Below, one piece after another: positions 1-9,120 of a stretch of 64,000 bases of DNA. Source of the stretch: a virus; IMG/VR virus record IMGVR_UViG_3300033153_007973, positions 126,001 through 190,000 of that record; one strand, written 5' to 3'. Made by a program: the position numbers and the translations under genes. Numbering within the stretch: position 1 is the first letter of the stretch; the number at the start of each line of letters is the position of its first letter. The notes under the pieces are model-generated. The model saw only the letters and a program-made list of their open reading frames with translations. It was not told where the DNA came from and made no database searches.

Positions 1-3000
1 GGATGTGTTATCACTGATATTGAGATACAGAGTCTTCCAGAGAAGTTTAATACATTCTCAATACGATTAGCAATGCGTGGTGTTGACATTCATCAGTCAG
101 ACAGAGAGACACCTCGCCGCGTGTCTCAAGAATATGACCGAGCATTACTCTTGAGAGATGCATGTACCGTTCCATCATATGTAATACAAATAGGTGAAAA
201 AGAACTCAAAACTAGAGGGATTCAAGATATCATTATGAATATCTCATCTCGTGGTGAAAAGATCGCAGCGAAGCTCGCTATTGTCGCACTTATAGCAAAT
301 CTAGAAGAAGCATATAACACAATGGAACAACAAGCGATAGCGAATGGACATGATGCCACAGATACACATATGTACGATAAGACACTAGACATCATGTTTA
401 GTTATGTAGCTAAGGAGCTCACTGTCCCCATACTCCAAACATACATAGAAAATCCAACGAGAACTACAGCCGAAGCACAGATTCAGTCTCTTCTCAGAAA
501 TCTTCTAAGAAGAGCAGAGAATGTACTAATCAATGTTGGAGGATCCTTAATAACTGGAGGAGTAACATCAGAAAAGCGATCAAATTGGACACAAGCAACA
601 GCCGAACCAGCAAGACTAAAGGCTTTCTGGACGTCTCTTCATGCAAATAAATATGCAAAGTTTTGGTCACATGCACTTGGTAGATCAGATAGAGATATAG
701 ATGATGATGCTCAGGAAAAAGAACTACATAGTACTTTCCTTTCAACCATATTGATATATCTCACAATGCTCTCTGGAGATAGCGACGAAGATTATTACAC
801 AAAATACACAAACGATGCTAAAAGTCTTGGTGATCTATTTAAGGATAAAGCAGTCCTTCATAACTTAATGGCACAGATTCGGGATAATCTTATTCCTGAT
901 GTTGGAACATGGATTCCAACAGTATCTGCTGTCCTGAACTTTTATCAGCTTCCGTTTCTTATGTCGCCATATTATTATGCACAAGAGGACATACACATAA
1001 GACGCACAAGAGGACAAAGACGTATCCCATCACCAAAAGAAATAACGGATAGTAATAATGAGGACGCCATAAAAGCATACAACCACTTTGGTATACATAG
1101 TACTAATGACTATATAAAAAGAACAAAAAGATTTCAGAGATATCTACGAAGTTCAAGTAATCGCCCAACAATTGGCGATAGAATTGAATTGGCCCGCGGA
1201 TTCAATAATATTATCACTGATAACTATTTCAAAAGCGTTAGGACTAGACAAACCACATGGAAAGAGTATGGTAAGTTCAAGGATCTACTGACACCATTCA
1301 AAAAGCTAATACAAGATCCTAGATATGGATTAGCTGGTGCGATCGCAGGAACCAATACATATAAGAACTCACATGTCTTTGAGCCTGATAAAAGTAAGGT
1401 TACGATAGATAGAATTACGAATGGAATTACGTATGCTAAAAAATATACATATACAGATATGTTCTCTATTCCATCTGAAACATTTAATAGTTCAGACTTT
1501 GATAAACTTGCAAGATGGAGCACAAATGAACAAAGTATTGCTGGCATGCTTGGATTGACTGCACTCCCTACCGGTATTCTTGCAGCTGTTGGTGCATCTT
1601 TACTAGTAGGTTCAGGGCTATGGTTACCTGGAGCAATAGTTGGTGGAATACTTGGATTGGGTCTTGGTGTTGTATCATCCGTCATAGGAGCAGTCCAACA
1701 ATATCTCACCGATATTCTTGGTGCAGAAAGTCAGATTCCATATGATATTCTGATGATGATCAAGTTTGCTGATATACTTCATAACTCAATGGTCAGTCCG
1801 TTCTTGGGATTGAGACAAAGAGACGAGAAAGATGATCGTATACATTTAACTGAGAGTCCTAATATTACGACATTTCAAGCTAGTATCTCGGACAGAATAA
1901 TATTCGAAGATATCGTTCACTTGTTATCACCATCAACGCTAGCATTTTATGATTATCTGTATCTCAGTTCTGATGGAAGAGGAACCCAGTACTATGATAC
2001 ATATAATGCATATGGAGACAGACCACTCCCTATACTTGTCACAGGAAGACAAAAGAACACACCACTACCATGGTTAGGATTATTTACTACACCTGATTTC
2101 TTTGTCTACAAAGATCCAAAGTCTGTCGATAAAGTATATGACTTTATGAGTGATCTCGTTAATGAATCATTACAAGCTGCACAACTAACTCAAGATGCAA
2201 TTAGTAGTGCAGATGATCCAGGGACTGGTCTAGCAGCTCAACGTTTAAAGCCCGGAGAGACACAATATAGACACAAGCTTCTTGAATTAAGAGATGGTCT
2301 AGATGACCAACTCACGAAAGACACTTTTGCTGGAGATCTGGAAAGAACAAGAATCGCCAGGCAGATGGCGATTGAAATGCTTATCGGAACTGATACAAGG
2401 AAAAGAAGAGCATTTATAACAGGAAATGACGTAACTAAAGGAGGACGGGATATTAAGTACGTGAAGCTCGTGAAAGATATAGATTTAAGGACAGATCTTA
2501 TCTATGAAGCAATGCAAGCTGGTGGAAATAATCTGGATCCGTCAAATTCTCTAGAGAAGAAAGGTAATAAATGGAAATCTAAAAAGTTCAACATTAAGAA
2601 ATCATCAACATCGAATACATTATTCACACTTACTGACTCACTAAAAGATTATCCACACCTCACGAATCCGCAACCCGGAGGCAATTATCGATCATCTACT
2701 AACGTTATAAAAGACTTTATGACGCTCAGAAACAGAGTTGATAGACAACTATCAACTAAAAGGCTTAGAGATAGAGTTGATAAAATGACAAGAAAGAGCT
2801 TCCTGAGTAGAGCAGATAAACTGATGATTGATAAGATCTTTAATCCGTCTTCTGGTGCATACGGTGCAGAATCATTTTTAGTAATGCGAAAGAGAATGTT
2901 CAAAGCTAGAGCAGATAGCATTAGATCTAGAATGCCGAATAGCTTTGGATTATCAATGCCAACATTCAAACTATATATCATTGAAGAAGATGGAAAAGAA

Positions 3001-5871
3001 CTTCTGTTTGCGAATGATTTCTATTCTTATGGTGCAGTCATTGATATCAGTATGAACTCAAGTCGCAAAAGAGCATCCAGTGTTGCTGTGATCAAGGTTT
3101 CAAATCTCTATGGTAAACTGTCTAATGTAGCAGGAGAAAGACTTCAGGTTGAAAATCCATTTGCAGCATATCCATCAGACGAAGAGAACTTCACAGCCCT
3201 AATGCTAAGACCAGGCGCCATGATACAAATCAGAATGGGATACAATGCACACCTTGGACCAGAGTCTATTGTATTCTCAGGAGAGATAGCAGAAATTCAA
3301 GGGTCAGATATATTAACTATAACAGCACAAAGTTGGGGTTCACAATTAACTAGACCAATAGGAACGGGAGCGGGCGAAGACTTCGGATCGCTTTTGAATC
3401 TTACTTCATTGGGTAGCAGGACACATACAGACTTAGGACTTGTTTCGAATATCCTGGATCAGAACAAAGAGATGAAACATCTGGGGGGCGCTTCTCCATT
3501 CTTGGGATCTCTATATGGGAATAGAGTAGAAGCATTTCAATATCAGAATATTATCAATAGGAGATTCAAGACGATGTTAGCTGAGTCAGCAGGAAATGCA
3601 CTTGGCATGAACATGTCCATAATTGATAGCAGACTTGCGAACATAAATCTTACTGATGACCAAACTGTATTCTTTTCTCCAAGAAGATGGCTAATATATA
3701 ATGAAACATCATGGGACGCTCTCCAAGATTTCACTCTCCAGAAGCCCGGATACCATTTCATGACCAGACCTTTTGATGAAGATGAGACTATGGTTATGGA
3801 TACAGATGATGGCGTATATCAATATACGCTTGAAAATGCTGTCTCGACAATGAGATATTATCCATATATCAAACTATTACAAGAATCAGCTAGAAGAGAA
3901 GATAAAGCATACAAGATGGTAAAAGAGTTACTAGAAAAAGAATGGAAAGAACAAAGTAATGTCATTGATGAAACAGATGCAACACGACCAGTGCATAAAA
4001 TGGTAAAGCATTTTATCTCACAATCATTGATGGATATCGGAGTCATTAATTATGGCCAACGCGCTGAGTTCATTGTAGAAGGTATCCGTACTCGTAATTT
4101 ATATTACAAGGACATCCATGAAATTGGACGAATGAGTATTGAAGAAGCAAGTGCCCTTTCGAATCAACAATCTCTCGGTATTGAGAATCTCCATATAGAT
4201 CAGAGTACTAAAGACACATTGGGTAAGCATTCTGAAAAGAATGCGAAACTTGAAAAAGAAGCGTGGGTTCTTAGCAGATCTCTTCCTATGGTATGCCTTA
4301 TGATGTCTTGGCAATTAGCTGCTGCTTGTCCTGGATTCACGTCAGTTTCAAAGTCACACATGAAGACAACAGCAAAGGACATCATTAAAAATGACATACG
4401 TCTCGAGTCGGGCTTCAATCGTGTTGATCTATCATTCCTCTTTGAGACAGCACTTGGATGGATTGCACGAGCCACCATTGTCACAGGTGACTTAGGAACA
4501 ACAATCTTTGGGTCAACATTTGGTAATATTTCTTTAGGAAATATTGATAAGCCAAATCAGCGCAAGAATATAACTGTATCAGCATCACCAACACTGGAAG
4601 CTTCTGCTGTGAAAACATATGCGACATTCCAGAAGAATGCCATGATCAGAAACATGTTCTGGTTTGATTCATTTGAGTACATCATTGGGAACTCAATTCT
4701 TGCGAACCTGATCAAAGACTATTACGGAGGAGAACTCATACTCACTCTTGATCCAGGTATCAGGCCTCATGATACTATTCTAATCTATGATAATGTTAAT
4801 GACATGTGGGGACTAATTGGTGTTAAGGAAGTAACACATAGAATCTCAAAAGAAACTGGAGCAGTGACGATTGTGGTTCCTGATGTACATACCACAGTGC
4901 GCAGAGATTTCGGAAAGAAGCTCTTCAGTGGATCAACATCAGCAATGCGTGCTGTAGCATGGATTGGTGAGGGTGCACTGCAAGTTGGTCTAGCCGTCTT
5001 TGGTGGAAAGATTCTCAGCAAAGTAGGAGGTTTCTTAGCGAGAGGAATCGCTAAGAAACTCTTTGCAGCAATGGGTACCAAAGCATTAACAGGATTCAAA
5101 GGTGTTAGTCCTGCGCTGCTACAGAAAGCAACAGGCTGGATTTTAAAGGCAAAATCACCAGGCAATGCAATTTCAATTATTGATGACATTGCAAATTCTC
5201 TAATAAAAGGAACCTCAAAGAAAACGACATCCGCGGCAGCCCAAGAGATAGCCACCCTAGCTAATCGTCTCTTTAGTATAACCAAAAATGGGAAGAGTGT
5301 CACACAGATGGCAAATGCTTTCGGTAAGATCATAAACACACCAAGTGCAGCCAATGCTAAGATAAACGTATTAGAAGCTGCGCTTACTACGCTTCAAGGT
5401 ACTTTCAGTTTAGATCTCTCTATTGGCGGCGCCACTGTGATCAATCAAAATCTCATGGGTAATCTCACTAATGTTACAGGAGGAATCATAGACGGCATGC
5501 GTGGTCAAAGTGCTATAAATGCAGGATTTGGACTCTTCCTATCGGTTCCAATAGCAATGATGAAATTTGGAATCATGAACAAAGTAGGATCTCTGGTATT
5601 TGGAGATACAAAGTGGATGCAAGGAGCTTGGACATCCCTGGGTGAGTTCTATTTCAACCAGAATCCAATTACCATATCGGGCTTAGTCCATAAGGGAGAA
5701 CCATTTATCGGAAATCTGGAAGGTATGCAAAAGAAGGACTTCAAGGGTATACCAGAGCTGCTAGCACACAAATTCTACAAGATGTTCCAACCTATAGGTG
5801 AGATTATAGGTGGGACACAAGATCTTATAGCAGAAACTGGTAAGTTATTTAGGAACATCAGAGGCAACTAA
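1..5871 (+). CDS. Large baseplate-hub-like tail protein, 5' end cut by window
   Basis: The frame is open from the first base, so the gene begins before the window; 1956 residues are visible. Around residues 987-1120 there is a beta-rich hub-type domain, with the stretch GAMIQIRMGYNAHLGPESI followed by VFSGEIAEIQGSDILTITAQ, the pattern of gpD/gp27-type hub proteins. A second matching beta segment lies near residues 1553-1640. Residues 517-570 form a long Gly/Ala-rich hydrophobic stretch, and the C-terminal 300 residues are also Gly/Ala-rich. Such proteins form the central tail-tip ring under the tube. The roughly 980-residue N-terminal part is unrecognised and makes the protein several times larger than a usual hub. 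Downstream lie spike, wedge and J-like genes, which supports the assignment. It could be a fusion of hub and another tail protein. Confidence 0.6.
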   Translation, partial: GCVITDIEIQSLPEKFNTFSIRLAMRGVDIHQSDRETPRRVSQEYDRALLLRDACTVPSYVIQIGEKELKTRGIQDIIMNISSRGEKIAAKLAIVALIANLEEAYNTMEQQAIANGHDATDTHMYDKTLDIMFSYVAKELTVPILQTYIENPTRTTAEAQIQSLLRNLLRRAENVLINVGGSLITGGVTSEKRSNWTQATAEPARLKAFWTSLHANKYAKFWSHALGRSDRDIDDDAQEKELHSTFLSTILIYLTMLSGDSDEDYYTKYTNDAKSLGDLFKDKAVLHNLMAQIRDNLIPDVGTWIPTVSAVLNFYQLPFLMSPYYYAQEDIHIRRTRGQRRIPSPKEITDSNNEDAIKAYNHFGIHSTNDYIKRTKRFQRYLRSSSNRPTIGDRIELARGFNNIITDNYFKSVRTRQTTWKEYGKFKDLLTPFKKLIQDPRYGLAGAIAGTNTYKNSHVFEPDKSKVTIDRITNGITYAKKYTYTDMFSIPSETFNSSDFDKLARWSTNEQSIAGMLGLTALPTGILAAVGASLLVGSGLWLPGAIVGGILGLGLGVVSSVIGAVQQYLTDILGAESQIPYDILMMIKFADILHNSMVSPFLGLRQRDEKDDRIHLTESPNITTFQASISDRIIFEDIVHLLSPSTLAFYDYLYLSSDGRGTQYYDTYNAYGDRPLPILVTGRQKNTPLPWLGLFTTPDFFVYKDPKSVDKVYDFMSDLVNESLQAAQLTQDAISSADDPGTGLAAQRLKPGETQYRHKLLELRDGLDDQLTKDTFAGDLERTRIARQMAIEMLIGTDTRKRRAFITGNDVTKGGRDIKYVKLVKDIDLRTDLIYEAMQAGGNNLDPSNSLEKKGNKWKSKKFNIKKSSTSNTLFTLTDSLKDYPHLTNPQPGGNYRSSTNVIKDFMTLRNRVDRQLSTKRLRDRVDKMTRKSFLSRADKLMIDKIFNPSSGAYGAESFLVMRKRMFKARADSIRSRMPNSFGLSMPTFKLYIIEEDGKELLFANDFYSYGAVIDISMNSSRKRASSVAVIKVSNLYGKLSNVAGERLQVENPFAAYPSDEENFTALMLRPGAMIQIRMGYNAHLGPESIVFSGEIAEIQGSDILTITAQSWGSQLTRPIGTGAGEDFGSLLNLTSLGSRTHTDLGLVSNILDQNKEMKHLGGASPFLGSLYGNRVEAFQYQNIINRRFKTMLAESAGNALGMNMSIIDSRLANINLTDDQTVFFSPRRWLIYNETSWDALQDFTLQKPGYHFMTRPFDEDETMVMDTDDGVYQYTLENAVSTMRYYPYIKLLQESARREDKAYKMVKELLEKEWKEQSNVIDETDATRPVHKMVKHFISQSLMDIGVINYGQRAEFIVEGIRTRNLYYKDIHEIGRMSIEEASALSNQQSLGIENLHIDQSTKDTLGKHSEKNAKLEKEAWVLSRSLPMVCLMMSWQLAAACPGFTSVSKSHMKTTAKDIIKNDIRLESGFNRVDLSFLFETALGWIARATIVTGDLGTTIFGSTFGNISLGNIDKPNQRKNITVSASPTLEASAVKTYATFQKNAMIRNMFWFDSFEYIIGNSILANLIKDYYGGELILTLDPGIRPHDTILIYDNVNDMWGLIGVKEVTHRISKETGAVTIVVPDVHTTVRRDFGKKLFSGSTSAMRAVAWIGEGALQVGLAVFGGKILSKVGGFLARGIAKKLFAAMGTKALTGFKGVSPALLQKATGWILKAKSPGNAISIIDDIANSLIKGTSKKTTSAAAQEIATLANRLFSITKNGKSVTQMANAFGKIINTPSAANAKINVLEAALTTLQGTFSLDLSIGGATVINQNLMGNLTNVTGGIIDGMRGQSAINAGFGLFLSVPIAMMKFGIMNKVGSLVFGDTKWMQGAWTSLGEFYFNQNPITISGLVHKGEPFIGNLEGMQKKDFKGIPELLAHKFYKMFQPIGEIIGGTQDLIAETGKLFRNIRGN

Positions 5872-5889
5872 TCGTTGATATCTCGACGG

Positions 5890-5918
5890 TTGACAATGTC
5901 CAATTTGGCGGTTATAAT
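5890..5918 (+). promoter_or_regulatory. Consensus sigma70-type promoter before the spike-position gene
   Basis: TTGACA at 5890-5895, a 17-nt spacer, and TATAAT at 5913-5918. Both hexamers are perfect. It lies in the 75-nt gap after the hub gene and upstream of the GTG-started gene at 5947, whose ribosome binding site is GGAGGA. It suggests that host RNA polymerase can start inside the tail block. Confidence 0.75.
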
Positions 5919-5946
5919 GAGAAATCTGGATCTAACGGAGGAATAG

Positions 5947-6930
5947 GTGGCAGACAGATTCGAAAATAAGAACACTGCAGAGCTGAAATCCGATCAAGAG
6001 ATGGGCAGGTCACAAACTGGTACCGGTGGTCCGTCTATTCTCATCGGGGAAATCTGGCTCACTGGAAATGTGCCTCCTCCTGAAGTTGGTCCTCCATATA
6101 TAAGCCAAGGACAACAATGTGGTCACCATCCAGATTCTGGACAAGGCACAGTTGACCTTCTTATCGACAGCACAGCATTTTATGATGTTCCATATAATAA
6201 CACATCGAAAGCAGACAAAGGAAACACGTTCGCCGCGGGCACTAAATTTCATGTACTCTTTCCGCCAACTGCAGGAGGCGAGGAGACTATTCAACCTTCT
6301 TCTGATTTTAATGCAAGGCTACAGGCAACTGTTCTACCAAATCCAACGACTGATAATGTGGAAATGGAACCATCTCTTCCTGGATCATTTGGATCTGACT
6401 TCAAGAAGGTATTCAGCTTTGACTCGAACCAATCATTCGTAGAGAACATTGCTAATATACAGATGAATTGCCCAGCTGTTCCGCGCAATCTGAAAGAGGC
6501 AATAAATAAACTGAAACGAAGAGCAGCTGATAAGAATATTACACTTCCAAATGCTTTCAACATTAGAGAGAAGAGATTTGATGAATCAGGAAGATCACCC
6601 AGTATCAAATCAGCGAATCCACGAATAGAAGTACATGGCGGACCAAACGCCGCAGTAAAGCTCACTTCAGAAGGCGGTACCGGTGTTGTTGTTGATCATG
6701 GTGATGTGATTATGTCTGGACGAATTAATATGAACACAAGTTCTCCCGTTAGAAAGATGCAGGGACTAGGAGTCGAAGTGGCACCTATGGATAATCCCCC
6801 AATACAGGGACCAATACTAGCTCCTCATCCAAAGTTTCTACCTTCATTAGATTGGATTCTAGCCATTGTTCCTTTAGCGCTAGGTGTAGAATTGGCAATA
6901 GATCTTGTAAATGAATGGAGAAAAGTATAG
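5947..6930 (+). CDS. Probable baseplate spike or spike-associated protein
   Basis: 327 residues, GTG start preceded by GGAGGA. The protein is Gly/Pro-rich and beta-rich. Residues around 230-265 (EVHGGPNAAVKLTSEGGTG, then VVVDHGDVIMSGRINMNTSS) look like short repeating strands such as those in spike shafts. A hydrophobic segment near residues 300-320 (ILAIVPLALGVELAIDLV) ends the protein. No lysozyme motif is visible. Position between a hub-like gene and a gp25/W-like gene matches the V-W-J order of P2-like baseplates, where the first gene is the membrane-piercing spike. The function is inferred mainly from this order. The gene has its own consensus promoter. Confidence 0.45.
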   Translation: MADRFENKNTAELKSDQEMGRSQTGTGGPSILIGEIWLTGNVPPPEVGPPYISQGQQCGHHPDSGQGTVDLLIDSTAFYDVPYNNTSKADKGNTFAAGTKFHVLFPPTAGGEETIQPSSDFNARLQATVLPNPTTDNVEMEPSLPGSFGSDFKKVFSFDSNQSFVENIANIQMNCPAVPRNLKEAINKLKRRAADKNITLPNAFNIREKRFDESGRSPSIKSANPRIEVHGGPNAAVKLTSEGGTGVVVDHGDVIMSGRINMNTSSPVRKMQGLGVEVAPMDNPPIQGPILAPHPKFLPSLDWILAIVPLALGVELAIDLVNEWRKV

Positions 6931-7962
6931 ATGGTACTTGCTGATATTCTTCTTTCTGATACTGGAGATATTGCATTCAATGGAGATCTCATAATCGTTG
7001 AAGGACTAAATCTAGTATACCAAAATATGCTACGATTTCTTCGTTCAGAAGCAGAAGACGTTCCAACTGATCCATCAATGGCATTTGGTATACGAGATTA
7101 TCTTGGCTTACCAAATACAAAGGCATCTGCAGAGATTATTAGAAGCGACTTTCTCGATAAGATCTCATTTCTAGATGCATTCAGTGAACATATTATTGAT
7201 GTTGATGTCTATCCGACTGATATCAAAGATCTAAAGATGGAAATAACCATAGAAGAACAAGACAATAAAGGAGAGTCTCTCGTTATCGCTGGAAATATTC
7301 TGATGAATAATGGATTTATACAGAATATTCCAGATAAGTTCAATTCAGATATATATGACACATCCAGTACAGTAACAATAATCGAGACAGTGACAATCAC
7401 TGAGAGAGACAATAAGATCAGAGTTAAATACAATCCAGATATCTCATCAGTTCTCGTATTTAATTCAACAGATGCTGTCACTGTTAATGAAGAAGATATT
7501 GTTACAAATCTACAAACTATCTCTGGTACGATTGTGATGGCACAGGAAGGAATAGACTATCCTTCTGGTACACTGGTTCCACAAGAGTTTCTATCGATAT
7601 CACTCGATGATGAGATTCCCATCTTAAAGGATGAGAAGATTATCCTATCATCATTTAGTGTGAGCGGAGTCACACTAACTAAAACAGGACTAGACCCATC
7701 ACCATATGAATATATTGAAGATAGCATAGATGGATTTGATCTTACATTTGGAGATACACACGAAGCATTAGGATATGTTATTGACTATGAAGATATTATC
7801 ATTAGAGCAACTGGTATCGTAGAAACCGAAAGAGAATTACCACCTCCTGAATATCTTGCTTTCTCTTTTGCTACCGAAAATGTAGTACATGATATTATAC
7901 TGGAAAGATATCTTAATCCAGGAACATATATTATACAATATAGAACAAGCCCATTATTATAG
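6931..7962 (+). CDS. gp25/W-like baseplate wedge protein with C-terminal extension
   Basis: 343 residues; the ATG follows the upstream stop without a gap. Residues 1-110 carry the W/gp25-like pattern: DILLSDTGDIAFNGDLIIVE, a helix with NMLRFLRSEAEDVPTDPSMAFG, then IRDYLG. These proteins link hub and wedges and are among the best conserved parts of contractile machines. The usual family length is about 100-150 residues, so here some 200 beta-rich residues are added; they include an acidic segment with IIETVTITERDNKIRVKYN near residue 150 and may form extra baseplate contacts. The following gene is gpJ-like, which is the expected neighbour. Confidence 0.72.
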   Translation: MVLADILLSDTGDIAFNGDLIIVEGLNLVYQNMLRFLRSEAEDVPTDPSMAFGIRDYLGLPNTKASAEIIRSDFLDKISFLDAFSEHIIDVDVYPTDIKDLKMEITIEEQDNKGESLVIAGNILMNNGFIQNIPDKFNSDIYDTSSTVTIIETVTITERDNKIRVKYNPDISSVLVFNSTDAVTVNEEDIVTNLQTISGTIVMAQEGIDYPSGTLVPQEFLSISLDDEIPILKDEKIILSSFSVSGVTLTKTGLDPSPYEYIEDSIDGFDLTFGDTHEALGYVIDYEDIIIRATGIVETERELPPPEYLAFSFATENVVHDIILERYLNPGTYIIQYRTSPLL

Positions 7963-7971
7963 GAGTAGGTC

Positions 7972-9111
7972 ATGGCTTTCAGTTTTCTCTCAGCGGAAGA
8001 TGTCACAGAAAGAATTATAGGGGAATGGCAAGCCTCAGGTATTATCAATACTGAGGATGCATCTGTATTAAGTCTCATAATGTACCCATTCCAGATAAGA
8101 ATCACAGATCTCTATGCAACTCTATTTGATATACATCAGTCACATAGAATATCTAGTGCATTTGGAATAGATCTAGATGAGATAGCCAGAGGGTTCGGTG
8201 TGATAAGAAAGACCAGTATACCAGCAGCGGACTATACATATGGCAACTTTAGATTCTATCTTCCAAATGAAATCACAGCAAAAGATTATACAATTGATAG
8301 AACAGGATTCGAAATTCCAGCTGGACAGAATGTCTCGGATGGTGTTACTAATTTCATTACATTAGATGCTGCGGTTTTCGATGCTGATTCCCATTCCGCA
8401 TTTGTAAGAATACAAGGAACAGACGCATCTGCACTTTATATTCCAGAGAATGCAATAACTGAACATCAAGTAACACCAGTAATTATATCTGAGATGGATC
8501 CCAACATAGAAGTAACAATATTATGCACAAATAACCAGCCCATAGAACTGGAATCCACTCTGGAGGATGATAACTCTCTACGAGATCGATTATATGACAG
8601 AGTAAACTCGAATGGCACAAATGATAGTGCGATCACATTCGCTCTGAAGACTTTAGGTATTCTAGATGCAGAATATGTAACAGATGCATTCGGGGTAGGA
8701 ACACTCGGTGTTAGATTAGTGACAGGAGAACCAATCATCTCTGACACCACTCTCGATGCCGCAGATGGTGTTATCAGATCTATTACTCCATATGCAAGAG
8801 TGATTCGATCAGAATATCTGGTAATAAAGATACAGTTACAATTGGATGTTGATGATGAAAGCATCATTGAAAGCACAAAGTCAGATGTTATGATTGTGAT
8901 CAAGGATTATATAGATGCGATCCCTTCCGGATCCCAACTAAATATAACAACACTTGATGAAACAATCGATAATGTTCCCAATGTAACTAGACATAATACT
9001 AGATGTCTCTTCCTTAACGAGAGACGATGTGTGTTATCTTCACAACGTTCTGCTTCTGACCAGAAGTTCATTATATCAAGAGAAGACGATGCTGTTATGT
9101 TCGTCTCATAA
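7972..9111 (+). CDS. Baseplate J-like wedge protein (gpJ/gp6 family)
   Basis: 379 residues, ATG with GGAG upstream. The overall order matches baseplate J proteins: an N-terminal helical segment (SHRISSAFGIDLDEIARGFG), a beta domain with DRTGFEIPAGQNVSDGVT, a helical region with LRDRLYDRVNSNGTNDSAI, and a C-terminal segment with ADGVIRSITPYARVIRSEYL followed by a short beta domain (LVIKIQLQLDVDD). In phages with contractile tails this protein forms the inner wedge ring that triggers sheath contraction. It directly follows the gp25/W-like gene, as in P2 and Mu-like phages. I am confident of the family, less so of detailed domain limits. Confidence 0.75.
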   Translation: MAFSFLSAEDVTERIIGEWQASGIINTEDASVLSLIMYPFQIRITDLYATLFDIHQSHRISSAFGIDLDEIARGFGVIRKTSIPAADYTYGNFRFYLPNEITAKDYTIDRTGFEIPAGQNVSDGVTNFITLDAAVFDADSHSAFVRIQGTDASALYIPENAITEHQVTPVIISEMDPNIEVTILCTNNQPIELESTLEDDNSLRDRLYDRVNSNGTNDSAITFALKTLGILDAEYVTDAFGVGTLGVRLVTGEPIISDTTLDAADGVIRSITPYARVIRSEYLVIKIQLQLDVDDESIIESTKSDVMIVIKDYIDAIPSGSQLNITTLDETIDNVPNVTRHNTRCLFLNERRCVLSSQRSASDQKFIISREDDAVMFVS

Positions 9112-9120
9112 GGATAACGT

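Noticed and set aside
1224-5354. Long minus-strand open frames opposite the hub gene (for example 1224-1709 and 4785-5354)
   Set aside because: They lie fully opposite a clear coding frame, have no ribosome binding sites or recognisable folds, and arise from codon bias of the plus-strand gene.
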